Assembly: GCA_927910885.1 (NCBI GenBank)
Contig: CAKMOD010000133.1
Location: 1-32,850 of the forward strand
Length of the DNA: 32,850 bases
Direction of reading: 5' to 3'
DNA from: an uncultured Prevotella sp.
GTDB taxonomy: Bacteria > Bacteroidota > Bacteroidia > Bacteroidales > Bacteroidaceae
Positions 1-8,069 of this stretch are shown here, in pieces; the first letter of the stretch is position 1, and each line of letters opens with the position of its first letter. Under the pieces are notes generated by a model, which was not told where the DNA came from, made no database searches, and saw only the letters and a program-made list of their open reading frames with translations. Made by a program: the position numbers and the translations under genes.

Positions 1-668
1 CAGCACTAACATCTATAAACATTCCAAATAGTGTTACAAATATTGGAAATTCAACTTTCAGTTCTTGCACAGCACTAACATCTATAAACATTCCAAATAG
101 TGTTACAACTATTGGATATTCCGCTTTCAGTTCTTGCATCAGACTAAAGTCTATAAACATTCCAAATAGTGTTACAACTATTGATGATTTTGCTTTTTCT
201 TATTGTTATAAACTAAAACAAGTTGATATCCCAAATTCAGTAACTACACTTTGTGAAGGCCTATTGAAAAGTTGTAGCTCTTTGGAAAGCATAAGAATCC
301 ATAAAGACGTAGTGGAAATTGAAGAAAGTGTCTTCGACGGATGTACTAAACTTACAAATATTTCGTGTGAAGCAACCACACCACCTACTTGTGGCACAGA
401 TGCTTTTAAAAGCGTTGATAAGAGTAATTGTAAACTATTTGTACCCCAAGCCAGCGTTGATGCTTATAAAATAGCGAATGAATGGAAAGATTTCTCATAC
501 ATAGAGGCTGCAACTGGCATTACAAACAATGTTTATAATAAGACAGAACTTGTAGATGTCTATACCATAGATGGGACAAAACGACTAAGCAAAGCAAGCA
601 AGGAAGAGATGAATACCTTGCCTAAGGGTGTTTATATTGTTAATGGCAAAAAGCTGGTCATTAAATAA
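1..668 (+). CDS. BspA-like leucine-rich-repeat surface protein, 3' part
   Basis: The reading frame is open from base 3 and the gene begins upstream of the window. It starts with three near-identical 23-residue repeats of the TpLRR/LRR_5 (BspA) type, with core LTSINIPNSVTTIG followed by a FSSC-like turn, then more diverged repeats up to about residue 130. After the repeats comes a short linker and a C-terminal module (DVYTIDGTKR through LPKGVYIVNGKKLVIK). This resembles the end domains of exported Prevotella proteins that leave by the type IX route; that link is inference. Proteins of this family are cell-surface adhesins that bind fibronectin or mediate coaggregation. The next gene is convergent and a strong hairpin follows at 855. 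Confidence in the family is high; the ligand is unknown. Confidence 0.9.
   Translation, partial: ALTSINIPNSVTNIGNSTFSSCTALTSINIPNSVTTIGYSAFSSCIRLKSINIPNSVTTIDDFAFSYCYKLKQVDIPNSVTTLCEGLLKSCSSLESIRIHKDVVEIEESVFDGCTKLTNISCEATTPPTCGTDAFKSVDKSNCKLFVPQASVDAYKIANEWKDFSYIEAATGITNNVYNKTELVDVYTIDGTKRLSKASKEEMNTLPKGVYIVNGKKLVIK
12..218 (+). repeat. Three 69-bp coding tandem repeats
   Basis: Units start at 12, 81 and 150, each beginning tctataaacattccaaatag. Each encodes one 23-residue LRR. The first two units are almost identical at DNA level, so repeat-number change by recombination is possible. Confidence 0.9.
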
Positions 669-854
669 TAGCCTCACCCCGCTTACGAAGCCTCCCCTCT
701 GCCTACGATAGTATCTTCTTCCGAGAAAAAAGAATTAAAACAGAAGCTCGCAGAGAAACTGTGATGGCTTAAACTCAAATCTGCCCTTAGACCACAATAT
801 GTTTTGGATTCTAATAACTGATTTGGGTTTAACTGATAATAAGATAAATAAAAG

Positions 855-906
855 CTCCGTTATATTTTTACTACATCAGTAGCGAAAAATATAACGGAGT
901 TTTTTA
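855..906 (+). terminator. Rho-independent terminator after the BspA-like gene
   Basis: A 15-bp perfect stem (855-869 with 885-899, arm CTCCGTTATATTTTT) encloses a loop that has its own CTAC/GTAG mini-stem at 871-882. Six T follow from 900. It lies 190 bp past the stop codon. The gap 669-854 shows nothing I can call except a 16-bp sequence at 787-802 that recurs at 6802-6817. Confidence 0.8.
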
Positions 907-913
907 GTTCATA

Positions 914-1018
914 AACACTCAACACCCAAAACCCAACACCTAAGCCAACATTTACAAATCATCATCACCCAACATTCAACACCTAACACCCATATTTAAC
1001 ACCCAACACCCAACATAG
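914..1018 (-). repeat. Degenerate 7-bp tandem array (GTTGGGT)n
   Basis: On the minus strand the sequence reads as loosely conserved GTTGGGT/GTTAGGT/GTTGAAT heptamers, in two blocks. The array extends into the 3' end of the YeiH-type gene, supplying its last codons (LGVGC). A shorter copy of the same family lies at 17143-17172. Confidence 0.75.
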
Positions 1019-2042
1019 GCACTAAATATTTTGCCAAGCAATAACCTCCACCAATCAGCCAGCACCATAGAATTGCAGCTAAGAGGAAAGGCTTAAAACC
1101 TGCTTTCTTAAACTTATCAATACTCGTTTCAGCACCAAGTGCAGACATAGCCATTGTAAGCAGGAAGGTGTCGAGGGTATTGATAAAGTCGACAAGTTCT
1201 TTTGGAAGTAAGTTCAATGAATTAAAACCGATGACCACAAGAAAGAGAATCGCAAACCAAGGGATGTTTATCTTACGACTACCGCCAGCCTCATCGTCTC
1301 GCTCTGCAACATTCTTTGCAACAAAGAAGGCTATAACCAACAACACTGGTACCAACATCATCACACGAATCATCTTAACGATAATCGCAGAATTGCTCAC
1401 TGCTGCTCCCATCGCATTACCAGCACCGACGACGTGAGCCACCTCATGAATCGTCGAGCCAGCAAAGATTCCCATTGCATCGGGTGATAAATCAAAGACA
1501 CCTGCACGATAAAGAATAGGATAAAGAAACATTGATAGTGTTCCGAAGATGACCACTGTCGCTACTGCCACAGCTGTCTTATAAGGCTTCGGACGGATAG
1601 CCCCATCGACACCTAATACCGCTGCAGCTCCACAGATACCACTTCCACAAGCTGCCAAAAGAGCTATACTGCGATCCATCTTCAAGAGTCTACCAACCAA
1701 AACACCCAAGAGAATTGTTCCACATACAATAATTGCATCCACAATGATAGCAGAAAAGCCCACTGCCACCACGTCTTGAAAGGTCAAACGGAAACCATAA
1801 AGAATAATACCAAAGCGCAAAACACGTTTTCCACAGAAGGCAATACCGGGTACCCAAGACTCTGGAAGATTATTGCGAAGACTGTTGGCATAAAGCATAC
1901 CCAAGATAATACCAACGACCATCGGACTCAACGAAAGTGCTTTCACCCATCCCATATCACCGATATAGAACGCTGCACAGGCAAACAATGTGATCAGCAG
2001 TACACCATGAAGCATACTACTGCGCTGTTCTGTTAACTTCAT
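996..2042 (-). CDS. YeiH/UPF0324-type membrane protein (putative sulfate exporter family)
   Basis: A 348-residue polytopic membrane protein with about ten hydrophobic segments. It matches the YeiH/UPF0324 (Cons_hypoth698) family, seen in the conserved stretches GSGICGAAAVLG near residue 133, STIHEVAHVVGAG near 196, and the C-terminal LTMAMSALGAETSIDKFKKAG. The family is annotated as putative sulfate exporters, but the substrate is not established. Length is normal. The last residues (LGVGC) are encoded inside a 7-bp tandem repeat array, so the natural C-terminus may have been altered by repeat growth. A TACTTTTG box lies about 50 bp upstream of the start, and a 22-bp-period repeat array sits just behind that promoter. 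recO lies upstream on the same strand, 400 bp away. Confidence 0.88.
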   Translation of the reverse strand: MKLTEQRSSMLHGVLLITLFACAAFYIGDMGWVKALSLSPMVVGIILGMLYANSLRNNLPESWVPGIAFCGKRVLRFGIILYGFRLTFQDVVAVGFSAIIVDAIIVCGTILLGVLVGRLLKMDRSIALLAACGSGICGAAAVLGVDGAIRPKPYKTAVAVATVVIFGTLSMFLYPILYRAGVFDLSPDAMGIFAGSTIHEVAHVVGAGNAMGAAVSNSAIIVKMIRVMMLVPVLLVIAFFVAKNVAERDDEAGGSRKINIPWFAILFLVVIGFNSLNLLPKELVDFINTLDTFLLTMAMSALGAETSIDKFKKAGFKPFLLAAILWCWLIGGGYCLAKYLVPMLGVGC

Positions 2043-2093
2043 AGACTTATATTATATAATAGGTTAAGTTTGAATTTTCATGCTTCAAGTCCA

Positions 2094-2101
2094 CAAAAGT
2101 A
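2094..2101 (-). promoter_or_regulatory. Putative -7 box (TACTTTTG) for the YeiH-type gene
   Basis: The minus strand reads TACTTTTG, fitting the Bacteroidota -7 consensus TAnnTTTG. A TTTG lies at 2118-2121, only 16 nt upstream, which is shorter than usual. The implied leader is about 45 nt. Confidence 0.5.
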
Positions 2102-2129
2102 ATAAAAAAACAAGCAACAAAATACCAAT

Positions 2130-2214
2130 CGTGAATTATTATCATGAAAAAAAGAAATTATTTTCATGAAGATAAATATTTCTTTTCATGAAGAAAATTA
2201 TTTTTTTACATGAA
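2130..2214. repeat. 22-bp-period array, family A (TTCATGAA / AAATATTT)
   Basis: CATGAA or CGTGAA starts at 2130, 2143, 2165, 2187 and 2209; the last four are exactly 22 bp apart. Between two of them an AAATATTT palindrome (2174-2181) is centred exactly 11 bp from the CATG centre. The same array type occurs at 14341-14410. Both lie upstream of a minus-strand gene. Confidence 0.85.
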
Positions 2215-2445
2215 CATAATTCACACAGAGAAGCATGTTTTTCTATCTCTATAGATTTTAACTCTTGTCAATACTGCTACAAAGCGTTACAATTTGTAAC
2301 AGTTTCATTTCCTTCCTTTCTGAGACGATTCTTTAACACTCTCCAGTATGTTTGTAGATTTTTGCTATCTGTTAAGACAGCCACAACATCTACAACAGAA
2401 ATCAAGCATATCATTTTAAGAAACCAATAGGCATCGTAAAGCGCA
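2215..2445. other. Rest of the recO/YeiH spacer, no gene seen
   Basis: AT-rich spacer between the 22-bp array and the recO stop. One open frame crosses it on the plus strand but begins inside the repeat array and has no recognisable product or promoter. No convincing terminator for recO was found. Confidence 0.5.
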
Positions 2446-3171
2446 TTAACTAAACAGTTCGCGCATCACCTGAAAACTTTTTAGTTCAGGCATATCAGGC
2501 ACATGAATTCGATAGTAATGCAATACTATATCAGAAATACGATTTCGATCGTGACGAGATAGACGGAAAAGGTGCATATTCTCGTAGTCCATACGAATCA
2601 ACAGATTAATACCCGCGGCATCAACAGGGAGTAAATAATCAGAATGAAGAGGTGCACTTGCTGTAAAGGTTGCATTGCGAAGATCAAAACAAGCACCCGT
2701 CTGATAGGCATCAAGATTAGGAAAGAAACCAATAAAACGACTCAATCTCATCATAAAGACAAGATGGAAATTAGCATAATCACGCTCAGCCTCGTCCAAC
2801 CATTCCATACTCGCACATATATAATTATAGAGGTGGGCGTTCTGTTGCTCACCACGCGTAACATAATAAAGGAATTCAGAAAGGAAGAGCAGAATAGCCG
2901 ACTTCACTGGATCAAAAGGGATAGAGCCGTAAGGGCGAAGGATACGCACTTCCTTTATACGCTGCAAAGAGGTTCGCGGACGATAATCAAATTCAAGGTC
3001 AAGTAAGGTCAGTGGTTGAAAATACTGCTTCTTAATCTTCCCTTTCGCCGTCTTAGGAATGCGCGTTATAAAAGAAATACGCCCCTCTAACTCGGTAAAC
3101 ATATCGATTATTAGCGATGAATCACCGAACTTCAGAGAACGCAAAACAATTGCCTTTGACTTCAAAATCAT
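2446..3171 (-). CDS. recO: DNA repair protein RecO
   Basis: A 241-residue protein matching RecO, which loads RecA onto single-stranded DNA with RecR and anneals SSB-coated strands. The N-terminal OB fold is recognisable (SKAIVLRSLKFGDSSLIIDMFTELEGRISF, residues 4-33, cited here by its ends SKAIVL and EGRISF). The helical part follows from about residue 80. The four-cysteine zinc site of some RecO proteins is not evident; only one cysteine of that region (TGACF, near 160) is seen, which is common in Bacteroidota. A TAATTTTG box lies 13 bp upstream of the start (3185-3192, minus strand), so the leader would be very short. The gene is divergent from the tRNA-Glu/rpsT unit. Confidence 0.9.
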   Translation of the reverse strand: MILKSKAIVLRSLKFGDSSLIIDMFTELEGRISFITRIPKTAKGKIKKQYFQPLTLLDLEFDYRPRTSLQRIKEVRILRPYGSIPFDPVKSAILLFLSEFLYYVTRGEQQNAHLYNYICASMEWLDEAERDYANFHLVFMMRLSRFIGFFPNLDAYQTGACFDLRNATFTASAPLHSDYLLPVDAAGINLLIRMDYENMHLFRLSRHDRNRISDIVLHYYRIHVPDMPELKSFQVMRELFS

Positions 3172-3230
3172 ATAAAAATCAATGCAAAATTACAAAATAC
3201 AGCCTCTTACGAAAATTTATTCGCAAAAAG

Positions 3231-3262
3231 TTTGGTTGATTGAAATAAATGGGCTACCTTTG
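3231..3262 (+). promoter_or_regulatory. Promoter of the tRNA-Glu/rpsT unit
   Basis: TTTG at 3231-3234, a 20-nt spacer, then TACCTTTG at 3255-3262. This is a textbook Bacteroidota housekeeping promoter; transcription would begin near 3268, about 14 nt before the tRNA. Confidence 0.85.
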
Positions 3263-3281
3263 CACCCGCAAAATAAGCCAT

Positions 3282-3353
3282 GGTCCCTTCGTCTATCGGT
3301 TAGGACGAGAGATTTTCATTCTCTAAAGAGCAGTTCGACTCTGCTAGGGACTA
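3282..3353 (+). tRNA. tRNA-Glu (anticodon TTC)
   Basis: A 72-nt cloverleaf. The acceptor arm is GGTCCCT (3282-3288) with AGGGACT (3346-3352; one G-T pair). The anticodon stem is AGAGA/TCTCT, with loop TTTTCAT at 3313-3319 and anticodon TTC at 3315-3317. The T-arm contains GTTCGAC. CCA is not encoded. It sits 28 bp before rpsT under one promoter, so the two are probably co-transcribed and the tRNA is cut out. Confidence 0.95.
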
Positions 3354-3380
3354 CAAGTAAAATAAAAGAAGAAAACAAAG

Positions 3381-3635
3381 ATGGCAAATCACAAATCATC
3401 ATTGAAGAGAATCCGTCAGGACAAGGTTAAGACCTTGCACAACAGATATTATGCTAAGACTATGCGTAACGCAGTACGCAAGTTGCGTAGCATGACGGAT
3501 AAGGAAGAGGCTGTTAAGCTCTATCCTGTTGTACAGAAGATGTTGGACAAGTTGGCAAAGACTAACGTTATCCACCAGAACAAGGCAGCTAATTTGAAGT
3601 CTGCTCTCTGCAAGCACGTAGCTGCTTTAGGATAA
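3381..3635 (+). CDS. rpsT: 30S ribosomal protein S20
   Basis: An 84-residue basic protein matching ribosomal protein S20, which binds 16S rRNA early in 30S assembly. The diagnostic start MANHKSSLKRIRQDKVK and the C-terminal NLKSALCKHVAALG are visible, and the length is normal. The start ATG follows an A-rich stretch without a strong Shine-Dalgarno, as usual in this phylum. It is placed directly behind tRNA-Glu with a shared promoter, and a hairpin plus T-run follows at 3671. Confidence 0.96.
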   Translation: MANHKSSLKRIRQDKVKTLHNRYYAKTMRNAVRKLRSMTDKEEAVKLYPVVQKMLDKLAKTNVIHQNKAANLKSALCKHVAALG

Positions 3636-3670
3636 AGAACACTTTCAGTCATAGCTGAAAAGAATAATAG

Positions 3671-3701
3671 AGCCGTAATCCTATTGGGATTATGGCTTTT
3701 T
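3671..3701 (+). terminator. Rho-independent terminator of tRNA-Glu/rpsT
   Basis: Stem AGCCGTAATCC (3671-3681) with GGATTATGGCT (3687-3697), one G-T pair, 5-nt loop, then five T ending at 3701. Confidence 0.85.
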
Positions 3702-3760
3702 GCATGTTATATATACTTGTTTGATGTATAGACAGTGCTTCACCAAATGGGGTAATTTTC

Positions 3761-3849
3761 AATTTGCTGTCACTGCTGTCATCCACTCTGAACACCTAAC
3801 TTATTCGTTTACAGAGGAGTAAAAGAAGTGTTAAAAGTGACAGCAAATT
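3761..3849. mobile_element. MITE-like element, copy 1 (89 bp, 14-bp terminal inverted repeats)
   Basis: The ends are perfect inverted repeats AATTTGCTGTCACT and AGTGACAGCAAATT. It carries no coding capacity. A related copy lies at 25960-26045 in the opposite orientation. The two match strongly at both ends (18 of the first 20, 22 of the last 23 bases) and around CTAACTT in the middle. Here it sits between two convergent genes. Alternative: a dispersed structured RNA or regulator site rather than a transposon. Confidence 0.65.
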
Positions 3850-3883
3850 AAAATAAAAAATATTACGTGTAAAACTGCTGTAT

Positions 3884-5248
3884 TTACGATAAAGCTAAAT
3901 TAATCTTCTCTGCCATATCCACAGCTTGCTTGATTCTATCGCCCATACCGATACCATCTTTCAGATTACCAATAATATGTAAACTTGGATAAGCACGTTC
4001 TACGGCATCAATAGTGCGAAGGCGAGCATCCATTTCGGGCATATATTGTGGAATCGCATGACTGTGCCTATAAATACGAATAACATCGGCTCGGGTACCT
4101 TTGGGATATCCCAACATCGTATGAAGAGACGTATTAACCAATTCTGTCAGTTCTTCATCCGTCTTATTGAGATATTCAGGATGACAAGCACCACCAATGA
4201 AGAACGCATAATTAGCTCCTTCCTTAGGCGAACGCCCCTGAAAACAAGCGGAAGGCATAAGAATTCCCAACACATTCTGTTTTTCTTTAGACGGTACTAA
4301 TCCACCAAAGGCATTCCAATGTACATCCCCCGTATTCTTCATTCCTACTCCTATCTCAATCACAGGAGCATAATAAAGATTGCTTAAATCGTCAAGTTGG
4401 TCCTTAGGCAAGAAGCTCAACAACTTTGGTAAGGCATAAGCAGGACAAGTTGTAACAACCTGCTCAGCTACTATCGTATTCTTACCCCAAGATAGTTTCC
4501 ACTTATCTCCTAACGGCTCTATATTTAGGTCTTTACAATTCGTTAGTATTCTCTCATCACCTATCACTCTCCCCAATGCAGAAACAAAGCTACGGAAACC
4601 TCCACGAGTAGAGAAGACAGCCTTCGTTGCACGCTTTTCCCTGTCCGTCTTTGGTTGTTTTGCAAGTGCCATAGACCCTTTAATGAAGCTTCCATAACGC
4701 TGTTCTAAGTCGTAGAGTTTAGGCAAAGCAAGGCGAGTTGGTAGTTGATAAGGGTTACCAGCATACACACCAGAGAGGAAAGGGTCAACTGCATAATCAA
4801 CAAAAGACCGTCCCAACCGTCGTTCAGCAAGGCTTCCCACACTCTCATTAGGGTCTGTTCCCTTCTTACGCCATGGCTCACCAAGGATGCGGAACTTGTC
4901 TTTCAGCGTGAAGAGAGGAGTTGTGATAGCAGACCAAAGTCCAGAAGGTAGGGCATGGAAGCGTCCATCCTTCCATATCAAACGACATTTAGCAGAACTC
5001 TGTGCCACTTCCAGCGTACAATCATCGCCTAACATATCGAAGAGTTCAGCCACTTCAGGGTGTTTAATAGTACCCGTACTCGGTCCTTGTTCCATCACAA
5101 AGCCATCAACCTCCTCCGTCTGCATAAGTCCACCGATACGGTCGGTAGCCTCCAAGACCACTACATCTTGACCTTTATGACGTAGATAAGCAGCACAAGT
5201 AAGACCAGTAAGACCTGCACCAACAACAACTATCTTTCTTTCTTCCAT
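3884..5248 (-). CDS. hemG: Protoporphyrinogen oxidase (HemG/HemY type)
   Basis: A FAD-dependent oxidase that converts protoporphyrinogen IX to protoporphyrin IX, about 454 residues. The N-terminus shows the Rossmann FAD motif VVGAGLTGLTCA, then LEATDRIGGLMQT. The C-terminus has the family motif RHSHAIPQY and a closing FAD stretch (IGNLKDGIGMGDRIKQA). I prefer the ATG at 5248 because it puts the FAD motif right at the N-terminus; an in-frame ATG at 5293 would add 15 unrelated residues. The gene follows hemN on the same strand with 66 bp between (21 bp if the upstream start is used), so the two are likely one operon driven from the hemN promoter. In the family this enzyme is membrane-associated. 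The product is secure; the exact start is less so. Confidence 0.9.
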   Translation of the reverse strand: MEERKIVVVGAGLTGLTCAAYLRHKGQDVVVLEATDRIGGLMQTEEVDGFVMEQGPSTGTIKHPEVAELFDMLGDDCTLEVAQSSAKCRLIWKDGRFHALPSGLWSAITTPLFTLKDKFRILGEPWRKKGTDPNESVGSLAERRLGRSFVDYAVDPFLSGVYAGNPYQLPTRLALPKLYDLEQRYGSFIKGSMALAKQPKTDREKRATKAVFSTRGGFRSFVSALGRVIGDERILTNCKDLNIEPLGDKWKLSWGKNTIVAEQVVTTCPAYALPKLLSFLPKDQLDDLSNLYYAPVIEIGVGMKNTGDVHWNAFGGLVPSKEKQNVLGILMPSACFQGRSPKEGANYAFFIGGACHPEYLNKTDEELTELVNTSLHTMLGYPKGTRADVIRIYRHSHAIPQYMPEMDARLRTIDAVERAYPSLHIIGNLKDGIGMGDRIKQAVDMAEKINLALS

Positions 5249-5314
5249 AATATTAATGCTATATAGATTCCTCTCCCCAGTTTCTCTACCCAACGAAAAG
5301 GGAGCGTAAAACTT

Positions 5315-6679
5315 TTATATCGGCTTAGAAAACTTCTTATCCGTAGCCACCATCATCGGATCAAGCACAGCAGCCACAGTACGAACAAAGGGATTCCCCT
5401 CCCCTGTCATCTCCAAGGTATTCTCTGTCAAACAAAGAATACCATCTCTTTCCATCTCTTGCAGACGTTCAACATCATAGTTGATAGCCCCTTTCACGTC
5501 AGCTACTGAAACTGCAAGATCCTCCGCGAGATGTGTCCAATCAAGATGATAGTTACACATCAAACGTTCAATTACCTCACGTACTATACGTTCTTTGGGC
5601 GTTAATTGGTAGCCTTTTCGGATAGGCAACGTACCCGTAGAGACTTCTGCTATATATTCGTCTATCGACTTTGTATTCTGTGCATAAGCAGTCTCTAATT
5701 GGCTGATACCCGTCACACCGAAGGCATACACCTGCCCCGTTGTGCGACGCGTGCAATAACCTTGGAAGTTTCGATGTAGTCTATGTGATTGCAAAGCCTC
5801 AGATAGTTCATCATTAGGAAGTACAAAATGGTCCAAACCAACACTAAGATAACCCGCCTCATGCAGCACATCTTTAGCCTTTTGGAACATCAAAGCCTTC
5901 TCTTCCGTATCAGGAAGGCCAGCCTTTTCAAGTATCATCTGCCGTTTAAATATCCATGGGCAGTGTCCATAACTGAATGTTGTAACACGGTCGGGACGCA
6001 TTGCTACAGCACGCTCTATCGTCTTCTTAAAGCTATCCGACGTCTGAAGTGGTAAGCCAAAGAGGAAATCCATATTAATATTAACACCCGCGTTACGGAG
6101 AATTGCTACTATTTCCTCTGTTGGCAATTCAGAAGGCGTACGATTAACAAGCCTCAACACCTCTTCATTGAAGTCCTGTACACCTAAACTAAAACGATTA
6201 AATCGTGCATCCAACAGTCCTTGCCAGTCCTCAGCTGTTAGATAACCAGGATGACATTCTATGGCTATTTCAGGCTGTTCTATCGTAGAAAAGAGTGACA
6301 GCAGATGCTCATTCAGTTCTTTAAGAACGCTTACAGGCATAGCCGTTGGACTACCACCGCCATAATGAATCTGCGATATACGTCTACTATTATCCAGATG
6401 CTTTGCTACAAGATCTATCTCCTTATGCAATGCTTGTACATAGGCTTCGACATGCTCTTCCTTTGCCATAGGGTAAGAGTTGCAGCCACAATAATGACAC
6501 AGACGCCGACAAAAAGGCATGTGAAAATAAAAGGAAAGATTCTTCTCACGCACCTCATTGCTATAATCAACCTCCCTCAGAAACTCTTCCCCAGTAAAAA
6601 GTCGGAAGAAATTAGCTGGTGGATAACTCGTATAACGAGGTACAGATACATTGTATTTATCAATCAGTTCTTGCTTCAT
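5315..6679 (-). CDS. hemN: Oxygen-independent coproporphyrinogen III oxidase
   Basis: A radical-SAM enzyme that decarboxylates coproporphyrinogen III to protoporphyrinogen IX without oxygen. The N-terminus has the true-HemN motif VPRYTSYPP. The iron-sulfur site CRRLCHYCGC (CxxxCxxC) follows near residue 55. Next come YGGGSPTAM and IECHPGYL, then NFQGYCT, close to the HemN motif NFQGYTT. These separate it from the HemN-like heme chaperones (HemW). Length is normal (454 residues from this start). A longer frame from a TTG at 6703 is rejected because that codon lies inside the -7 promoter box (6701-6708); the ATG at 6679 gives a 17-nt leader. It is followed by hemG. The promoter shares an operator-like dyad with the TonB receptor gene. 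Confidence 0.94.
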   Translation of the reverse strand: MKQELIDKYNVSVPRYTSYPPANFFRLFTGEEFLREVDYSNEVREKNLSFYFHMPFCRRLCHYCGCNSYPMAKEEHVEAYVQALHKEIDLVAKHLDNSRRISQIHYGGGSPTAMPVSVLKELNEHLLSLFSTIEQPEIAIECHPGYLTAEDWQGLLDARFNRFSLGVQDFNEEVLRLVNRTPSELPTEEIVAILRNAGVNINMDFLFGLPLQTSDSFKKTIERAVAMRPDRVTTFSYGHCPWIFKRQMILEKAGLPDTEEKALMFQKAKDVLHEAGYLSVGLDHFVLPNDELSEALQSHRLHRNFQGYCTRRTTGQVYAFGVTGISQLETAYAQNTKSIDEYIAEVSTGTLPIRKGYQLTPKERIVREVIERLMCNYHLDWTHLAEDLAVSVADVKGAINYDVERLQEMERDGILCLTENTLEMTGEGNPFVRTVAAVLDPMMVATDKKFSKPI

Positions 6680-6700
6680 TCGTCGAAATAAATTATATGA

Positions 6701-6749
6701 CAAAGATACGAATACCTCCTAACATAAACAATCCTCATTTATAAGGAAA
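6701..6749 (-). promoter_or_regulatory. hemN promoter with shared operator-like dyad
   Basis: On the minus strand TATCTTTG (6701-6708) is the -7 box and ATTG (6729-6732) the -33 box, 20 nt apart. An overlapping 23-bp block (6727-6749) is identical to 10295-10317 in front of the TonB receptor. It contains the imperfect dyad TCCTCATTTATAAGGA (6732-6747), centred near -43, a position typical of activators that touch RNA polymerase. Confidence 0.75.
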
Positions 6750-6755
6750 GCACAA

Positions 6756-6771
6756 TAGGCTTACAAGCCTA
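6756..6771. other. Short hairpin TAGGCTT-AC-AAGCCTA
   Basis: A 7-bp perfect inverted repeat with a 2-nt centre, just upstream of the hemN operator block. Function unknown; no T-run follows on either strand. Confidence 0.4.
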
Positions 6772-6866
6772 ACTTTACTATGATATAATCTGAATAGGTC
6801 ATTAGACCACAATACGTGATCGGTTTGGGGCAAAGCCACGTTCTTCTGTAAAGGAACACACATGGT

Positions 6867-8069
6867 TTATTGTTCCTTTTTAAAGGCTGAGAGAACATAA
6901 ATAAGGCTGATGATAGCCACCACTGTTTCAGCTATATAAAGACCACGATAATCGAAGATATGCGCCACCGTTCCCGCTAATACCGCAACGAGCAGACCGC
7001 TTACATGACTAATAACAATTTGTATGGTGAAGTCAGTCCCTTCTCTACCAGGACGTACGCATCGCATGGCGGTAGTGTAAAGAACCACAGTAGCCAATCC
7101 GTAACAAGCTTGGATATAAATGATTCCAATGACAAATGCTGTCTTGTTAAAGTCGGCAAAAGTCATTGCAAGGAAGTAGATAGGTGCCAGAATAATAAGT
7201 CCTGCAATGATAATACGAGCCTTATAAATTCCGATTCGGCGTATGAGAACTCCAGAAAACCACGCCATAACGAAGGAAGCAGCAGTTCCAACGATACCAG
7301 TAAGGAATCCTATCTCCTTCATATCGTATCCCTTATCAACGAGGTAAGGACGCAACATGGAAAGAATACCGATGATTCCCATATAATACAGCAGCAAGAA
7401 ACCTATCTGTGGCCATATCTCCTTACGTCCAAAGAAGCTAAAGATGTCAGTCCACTTGGCACGCTCTCTTGGTTTCTCATTCTCTATCTTGATATGAGGA
7501 TTAAACATTAAAGGAATTATCATCATACAAACAAACAAGGCTAAGCAGGGTACTACAACATTCCAACCATAGCTTTTTAGTAAGATAAGCAAGACTCCTC
7601 CACCAATAACAGCACCTCCGAAAGCTCCCATAGACTGCATACTATTAAGCATACTATGGTCGTGCTTCTTAAAAGATAGGATGGCAAGCGCGTCTGTAGC
7701 AATGTCTTGCGTAGCCGAAGCAAGCATAGAGATAAACGCCAGAATGACTACAAGCATGATTTCTGAACGTACATTAATCAGCCCTGTGGCTAAGAGTGCA
7801 ACGGCATATATCAACTCTGTAGCGATAATCGTACGTTTGTAGTCACCCACTGTTACGCAGTGGCGGTCAACAAAAGGCGACCATAGGAACTTTATCGTCC
7901 ATGGAACTCGGACAAGGTTTAGCAACCCAATGGTTGCAAGACTATATTGTCCTTCCCTCATGATAACCTGTAAGGCTGTCATAAGAAAGGATGACGGTAC
8001 CATCTGTGCAATATATAGACAGAAGAACGTACCAAAACTTAGTTTCTTTGATGAAATGCTGTTGAACAT
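6867..8069 (-). CDS. AmpG/RhtX-like MFS permease
   Basis: A 400-residue inner-membrane protein with about 12 hydrophobic segments. The motifs KFLWSPFVDR (near residue 59) and ATQDIATDALA (near 118) are typical of the AmpG/PAT branch of the major facilitator superfamily. AmpG moves muropeptides, and the related RhtX/FptX proteins carry siderophores across the inner membrane. The gene follows a TonB-dependent receptor on the same strand, 71 bp from its present stop codon. That pairing fits an uptake path (outer-membrane receptor, then single-protein permease) better than cell-wall recycling. The substrate is inferred only from context. A 9-bp hairpin (6850-6858 with 6871-6879) overlaps the stop codon. 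Confidence 0.8.
   Translation of the reverse strand: MFNSISSKKLSFGTFFCLYIAQMVPSSFLMTALQVIMREGQYSLATIGLLNLVRVPWTIKFLWSPFVDRHCVTVGDYKRTIIATELIYAVALLATGLINVRSEIMLVVILAFISMLASATQDIATDALAILSFKKHDHSMLNSMQSMGAFGGAVIGGGVLLILLKSYGWNVVVPCLALFVCMMIIPLMFNPHIKIENEKPRERAKWTDIFSFFGRKEIWPQIGFLLLYYMGIIGILSMLRPYLVDKGYDMKEIGFLTGIVGTAASFVMAWFSGVLIRRIGIYKARIIIAGLIILAPIYFLAMTFADFNKTAFVIGIIYIQACYGLATVVLYTTAMRCVRPGREGTDFTIQIVISHVSGLLVAVLAGTVAHIFDYRGLYIAETVVAIISLIYVLSAFKKEQ

Noticed and set aside
2188..2430. 80-residue open frame on the plus strand
   Set aside because: It starts inside the 22-bp array, lacks a promoter and domain, and its composition looks like translated spacer.
6680..6703. Longer hemN start at TTG 6703
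   Set aside because: That codon lies in the -7 promoter box; the ATG at 6679 matches the family N-terminus.
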